From an uncultured Clostridia bacterium (GTDB taxonomy: Bacteria; Bacillota; Clostridia; Christensenellales; UBA1242), in NCBI GenBank assembly GCA_947626155.1, contig CANQRC010000024.1:1-14291 (forward strand): a DNA stretch of 14,291 bases, read 5' to 3'. The number at the start of each line of letters is the position of its first letter. Position 1 is the first letter of the stretch. Shown here piece after piece: positions 11,211 through 14,291 of the stretch. Both the position numbers and the translations under genes were made by a program. The notes beneath the pieces are model-generated. The model had not been told where the DNA came from. It ran no database searches and saw nothing but the letters and a program-made list of their open reading frames with translations.

Positions 11211-13364
11211 ATGGAAGACAAAAAGTATGTAATTAACGTGGCTGGAAAAGACATCATCTTTGAAACAGGAAAACTGTGCGGCCAGTCAAACGGCTCTTGT
11301 CTTGTAAGACAGGGCGACACAATTGTCATGGTGAACGTCACCATGAGCGAACAGGCAAAGGAGGGGCAAGATTTCTTTCCACTGTCTGTTGAGTATCAAG
11401 AAAAAATGTATTCAGTAGGAAAAATTCCGGGCGGATTCAAAAAGCGCGAAGGCAAGCCATCCGACAAGGCCATTTTGGTTTCTCGTTTGATTGACAGGCC
11501 TCTTCGTCCACTTTTCCCAAAAGGATTTTTCAATGACGTGGTTGTTGTTGCAACGGCGCTTTCAATAGACCCTGACGTCAGCCCAGAGCCACTTGCTATG
11601 CTTGGCTCTTCGTTTGCGCTTTCAATTTCTGACATCCCATTCCTTGGGCCAACAGGAAGCGTTGCGGTTGGGCTTGTTGACGGAAAGTATGTCATCAATC
11701 CAAACGCCGAAGAAAGAGAGAAGAGTGAGCTTTCGCTTACAGTCAGCGGAACGGAAGAGGCCGTTTTGATGATTGAGGGCGGCGCAAAAGAAGTTCCAGA
11801 GGACATCTTCCTCAACGGAATTATGGTTGCTCATGAAGAAATCAAAAAGATTGTTAGAGAGCTTAAAAAGATTAAGGCGGAGATTGGCCGTCCTGTAAAT
11901 CCAAAAATTTCTTACTACACAATTCCAGAGGATTTGGAGAGGGAAGTTAGAGAATATGCCGACAAGCTTTATGACCATGTGCTTGACACTTTTGTAAGAA
12001 AAGAAAGAGAAGAACGCGAAGAAGAGGCAAAAGCCCAAATTTTGGAGCATTTTGCAGAAATCTTCCCTGAAAAAGAGAGGGAGATCAGCGACGTTCTCTA
12101 TAAGGTTAAGAAAGAAAAGGTTCGCGCAAGAATTTTGAACGAAGGAATTCGCCCTGACGGAAGAAAACTTGACGAAATTCGCCCTATTTGGTGCGAAGTT
12201 GGGCTTTTGCCAAGAGTTCATGGCTCGGCAGTGTTCACAAGAGGCGAGACGCAGGTTCTTTCCGCGCTCACACTTGGAACGGTCAGTGACGTTCAAAAAC
12301 TTGAGGGCCTTGACGACGAAGAAGTGAACCGCTATGTTCACCACTACAATATGCCACCTTATGCCACAGGCGAGGCTAAAATGATTAAAAGCACCGGCAG
12401 AAGAGAAATTGGGCACGGCGCACTTGCTGAAAGGGCGCTTGAACCTGTTGTGCCAAGTGAAGACGTGTTCCCATATGCACTTAGAATTGTCAGCGAAGTT
12501 CTTTCTTCAAACGGCTCTTCTTCAATGGCAAGCGTTTGCGGGTCAACCCTTGCGCTTATGGACGGAGGCGTTCCAATTTCGGCGCCTGTTTCCGGAATTG
12601 CCATGGGGCTTATTAAGGATGAAAAAACAAACAAAGTTGCCGTTCTTTCAGATATTCAGGGCCTTGAAGATTTCTTGGGCGACATGGACTTCAAGGTTAC
12701 AGGAACTGCAAAAGGCGTAACCGCCATTCAAATGGACATCAAAATCAAGGGCATTGACAAGGCCATCCTCACCGAGGCGCTTGAAAGAGCAAGAATTGGA
12801 AGAATGTTCATCATGCAAAAACTTCTTGCTTGCATAGATAAGCCAAGACCACAACTTTCTCAGTATGCTCCAAAGATTATCACAATGCAAATTAACCCAG
12901 ACTTCATCAAAGACGTTATTGGCTCTGGCGGAAAGATGATAAACAAAATCATTGACCAAACAGGCGTTAAGATTGACATTGATGATGACGGCTCTGTGTT
13001 CATTGCTGGGCAAGACCTTGAAATGTGCGAAAAGGCGAAGCAAATCATTTTGGGAATTGTTGAAGTTCCTGAGGTTGGAGATGTTTATGACGGCAAAGTT
13101 TCAAGAATAATGAACTTTGGCGCATTTGTTGACCTTGGCGGCGGAAGAGAAGGAATGATTCACATCTCAAAACTTTCTAATAAGCGAGTTGAAAAGGTTG
13201 AGGATGTAGTCAAGATTGGCGACAGCGTTGAAGTTGAAGTAATCAAGATTGACGAAAAGGGAAGAATTGACCTTAGAAGAATTGTTCCAAAGGCAGAACT
13301 TGAAGCACAAAAAGCAAAAGAAAAGGCAGAAAGAAAGCCAAAAAAAACCAAGCCAGAGGAATAA
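11211..13364 (+). CDS. pnp: Polynucleotide phosphorylase (PNPase)
   Basis: This 717-residue protein degrades RNA 3'-5' using phosphate, as a trimer, and is a main part of bacterial mRNA decay. All domains are present: first RNase PH core (about 10-225), a helical linker (about 240-310), second RNase PH core (about 315-545) with RGETQVLS (344-351), STGRREIGHGALAERAL (394-410) and GLEDFLGDMDFK (484-495). There D487, D493 and K495 match the known catalytic residues. KH follows (about 556-615, with VIGSGGKMINKI) and S1 (about 622-690, GKVSRIMNFGAFVDL). The tail is short and highly charged (KAKEKAERKPKKTKPEE). AGGAG precedes the ATG at the proper distance. It lies after rpsO, the conserved order, with its own promoter and terminator. 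Confidence 0.98.
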   Translation: MEDKKYVINVAGKDIIFETGKLCGQSNGSCLVRQGDTIVMVNVTMSEQAKEGQDFFPLSVEYQEKMYSVGKIPGGFKKREGKPSDKAILVSRLIDRPLRPLFPKGFFNDVVVVATALSIDPDVSPEPLAMLGSSFALSISDIPFLGPTGSVAVGLVDGKYVINPNAEEREKSELSLTVSGTEEAVLMIEGGAKEVPEDIFLNGIMVAHEEIKKIVRELKKIKAEIGRPVNPKISYYTIPEDLEREVREYADKLYDHVLDTFVRKEREEREEEAKAQILEHFAEIFPEKEREISDVLYKVKKEKVRARILNEGIRPDGRKLDEIRPIWCEVGLLPRVHGSAVFTRGETQVLSALTLGTVSDVQKLEGLDDEEVNRYVHHYNMPPYATGEAKMIKSTGRREIGHGALAERALEPVVPSEDVFPYALRIVSEVLSSNGSSSMASVCGSTLALMDGGVPISAPVSGIAMGLIKDEKTNKVAVLSDIQGLEDFLGDMDFKVTGTAKGVTAIQMDIKIKGIDKAILTEALERARIGRMFIMQKLLACIDKPRPQLSQYAPKIITMQINPDFIKDVIGSGGKMINKIIDQTGVKIDIDDDGSVFIAGQDLEMCEKAKQIILGIVEVPEVGDVYDGKVSRIMNFGAFVDLGGGREGMIHISKLSNKRVEKVEDVVKIGDSVEVEVIKIDEKGRIDLRRIVPKAELEAQKAKEKAERKPKKTKPEE

Positions 13365-13403
13365 AAAAATAATTTAAAAATAATAAAAAAATCAAAAAAA
13401 TAG

Positions 13404-13429
13404 AAAAAACGCAATTTTTTGCGTTTTTT
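13404..13429 (+). terminator. Intrinsic terminator of pnp, probably bidirectional
   Basis: AAAAAACGCAA and TTGCGTTTTTT pair perfectly around TTTT. Because the stem ends in A and T runs it can also serve the convergent minus-strand gene ending at 13499. The stretch 13430-13498 is very AT-rich and holds nothing else I recognise. Confidence 0.85.
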
Positions 13430-13498
13430 TGTTAATTTTTTAATATTTTTTTTGAATTTTTCCTATTTTTTATTTATTTTTAAGTTTATATTTTTAAT

Positions 13499-13993
13499 TT
13501 AATTTTTTGCTTTGTCATCATTATCTTTTGTTTTTGTCAAATCAAGCACGGCAACTTTTTCTTCGCCTCTTTTTTCAAGTTTGAAGCCAAGGTTTAAAAA
13601 GAGGTCATAATTTGTCTCGGAAATTTCCTCGCTTGGGAGGTTGCTGTAAATTTCTTTGCACTTATTTTCTTTTGCAACCTCAATCAGTTTTTCAATAAGT
13701 TTTTTGCCAACGCAGGCTGGGCTTTCTTTCCTGATGTTTATGCTTAGCAATTTACAATTTCTTTCACCTAGGAAGTAGTTTTCAATGCTGAGAATTTTGT
13801 TTCCATCAAGTTGAAAATGTCTTTGCTCAAATTCTTTCTTGCTGATTTTAAATTCTTTTACGCATTTTTGCTTGCCAACGGAGGTTAGCCTTTTGATTGT
13901 GTAAATTATTTCATAAATACACTCAGCAACAACCCCTTGCTCGTCAATCAAATATATTCCAAAATTTTCTAAATGCTTCATTTCAAGTTTCAT
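13499..13993 (-). CDS. GNAT-like acetyltransferase, probably leaderless
   Basis: The 164-residue product ends in a GNAT-like half: a strand KLLSINI (81-87), then CVGKKLIEKLIEVA (94-107) in the place of the acetyl-CoA-binding loop and helix, CKEIYSN, and YDLFLNLGFK (129-138), the usual closing motif. The loop motif is poor (SPACVGKK), so acetyl-CoA binding is likely but not sure, and the substrate is unknown. The N-terminal half shows no familiar motif. The frame is open further upstream to a TTG at 14029, but that lies on the -35 box of a strong promoter. With the expected start of transcription at about 13994, the first usable codon is ATG 13993 with no leader. It diverges from the collagen-like gene and ends in a Lys/Asp-rich tail. 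Confidence 0.7.
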   Translation of the reverse strand: MKLEMKHLENFGIYLIDEQGVVAECIYEIIYTIKRLTSVGKQKCVKEFKISKKEFEQRHFQLDGNKILSIENYFLGERNCKLLSINIRKESPACVGKKLIEKLIEVAKENKCKEIYSNLPSEEISETNYDLFLNLGFKLEKRGEEKVAVLDLTKTKDNDDKAKN

Positions 13994-14000
13994 CACTTTG

Positions 14001-14029
14001 ATTATAACACACTTCTTTTGGTTTTTCAA
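14001..14029 (-). promoter_or_regulatory. Promoter of the GNAT-like gene
   Basis: Minus-strand TTGAAA (14024-14029), 17 bp, TATAAT (14001-14006) with TGT before it: close to ideal. It places the transcript start within about 1-2 nt of the ATG at 13993. Confidence 0.8.
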
Positions 14030-14045
14030 GCAACTTTTGTCGAAT

Positions 14046-14074
14046 TTAACACAAAATGGCTTTTTTCATATACT
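14046..14074 (+). promoter_or_regulatory. Promoter of the collagen-like gene
   Basis: TTAACA (14046-14051), 17 bp, TATACT (14069-14074). It lacks the TGn found in the other promoters here. The reading CATATACTGA also loosely resembles late sporulation sigma -10 elements, so the sigma factor is uncertain. Its -35 is 16 bp from the -35 of the divergent gene. Confidence 0.5.
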
Positions 14075-14103
14075 GATTTTGGACATAACTAAAGGAGGAA
14101 GGT

Positions 14104-14291
14104 ATGTTTAATTGGAATTGCGGGTGCAACAACCCTTATAATGATACACCAAACATCACAGTAAGATATACAGGTCCACAAGGTCCAATAGGTCCTGTGG
14201 GAAGAACAGGTCCAACCGGCCCAACAGGCCCTCAAGGTCCAATAGGCCCTACAGGGGCAACCGGTCCAACCGGCCCAACAGGCCCAATTGG
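14104..14291 (+). CDS. Collagen-like GXY-repeat protein, 5' part only
   Basis: The frame starts at ATG 14104 after AAAGGAGG (14091-14098) and is open to the window edge, giving 62 residues. A short N-terminal segment MFNWNCGCNNPYNDTPNITV with two cysteines (C6, C8) is followed by uninterrupted collagen-type triplets from about residue 24 (GPQGPIGPVGRTGPTGPTG and on). Such proteins form triple helices; in spore formers they often sit in the outer spore layer and in other bacteria on the cell surface. There is no signal peptide, which fits the spore-coat or exosporium type better, but the C-terminal domain that would decide is outside the window. The triplet DNA is itself repetitive (GGTCCAAC/GGCCCAAC), which favours length changes by slippage. 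Confidence 0.9.
   Translation, partial: MFNWNCGCNNPYNDTPNITVRYTGPQGPIGPVGRTGPTGPTGPQGPIGPTGATGPTGPTGPI

Noticed and set aside
11622..12416. 264-codon minus-strand frame inside pnp
   Set aside because: It is opposite a fully conserved PNPase frame, has a composition typical of an antisense shadow, and has no ribosome binding site that I can see.
14140..14291. Regular short DNA repeats, possibly a CRISPR or minisatellite
   Set aside because: They follow a GXY codon pattern in an open frame behind a strong ribosome binding site, so they are the collagen-like coding sequence.

Overview
The window looks like chromosomal DNA from an AT-rich, low-GC Gram-positive-type bacterium (Bacillota, Clostridia-like, probably an uncultured lineage). 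The grounds are the gene content and order (comF-dprA, recJ-rel-hemZ, rpsO-pnp), strong AGGAGG-type ribosome binding sites, sigma-A-like promoters, many short intrinsic terminators, a tRNA with encoded CCA, and a collagen-like GXY protein at the right edge. The species cannot be named from this sequence alone.

Layout. Positions 1-1533 hold the 3' end of a comF-like gene, a dprA-like gene and a HAD-like hydrolase, tightly packed and closed by a terminator. Positions 1534-2158 have no protein gene. They hold 11-bp spaced TTAGAAA repeats, a minus-strand tRNA-Leu(CAA) with its own terminator, a 40-nt truncated copy of the same tRNA, two related hairpins and a pair of divergent promoters. Positions 2159-3592 encode an unrecognised protein built of about six diverged repeats of roughly 56-60 residues, as a single-gene unit with its own promoter and terminator. 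Positions 3689-9512 form a translationally coupled operon recJ-rel-hemZ (stop/start overlaps at both junctions). The Rel protein has an intact (p)ppGpp synthetase but an apparently ruined hydrolase domain.

Positions 9513-10700 are an accessory island: two back-to-back perfect hairpins, many copies of a short imperfect palindrome (TGTCATTCTGAGC...GAAGAATCTC), an exact 59-bp duplication, a small XRE-type regulator on the minus strand with operator-like palindromes upstream, and a GIY-YIG nuclease gene bracketed closely by palindrome copies. Positions 10710-13429 return to core genes: rpsO with a structured leader, then pnp, each with its own promoter and terminator. At the right end a minus-strand GNAT-like gene, probably leaderless, diverges from a collagen-like gene that runs off the window.

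The core genes concern DNA uptake and recombination (ComF, DprA, RecJ), the stringent response (Rel), a HemZ-type radical SAM reaction, translation (S15, tRNA-Leu) and RNA decay (PNPase). The most unusual material is the hydrolase-dead Rel, the palindrome/GIY-YIG island, the repeat-built orphan protein and the half-tRNA. Six of the seven promoters recognised with a -35 box have a TGn extended -10 element.
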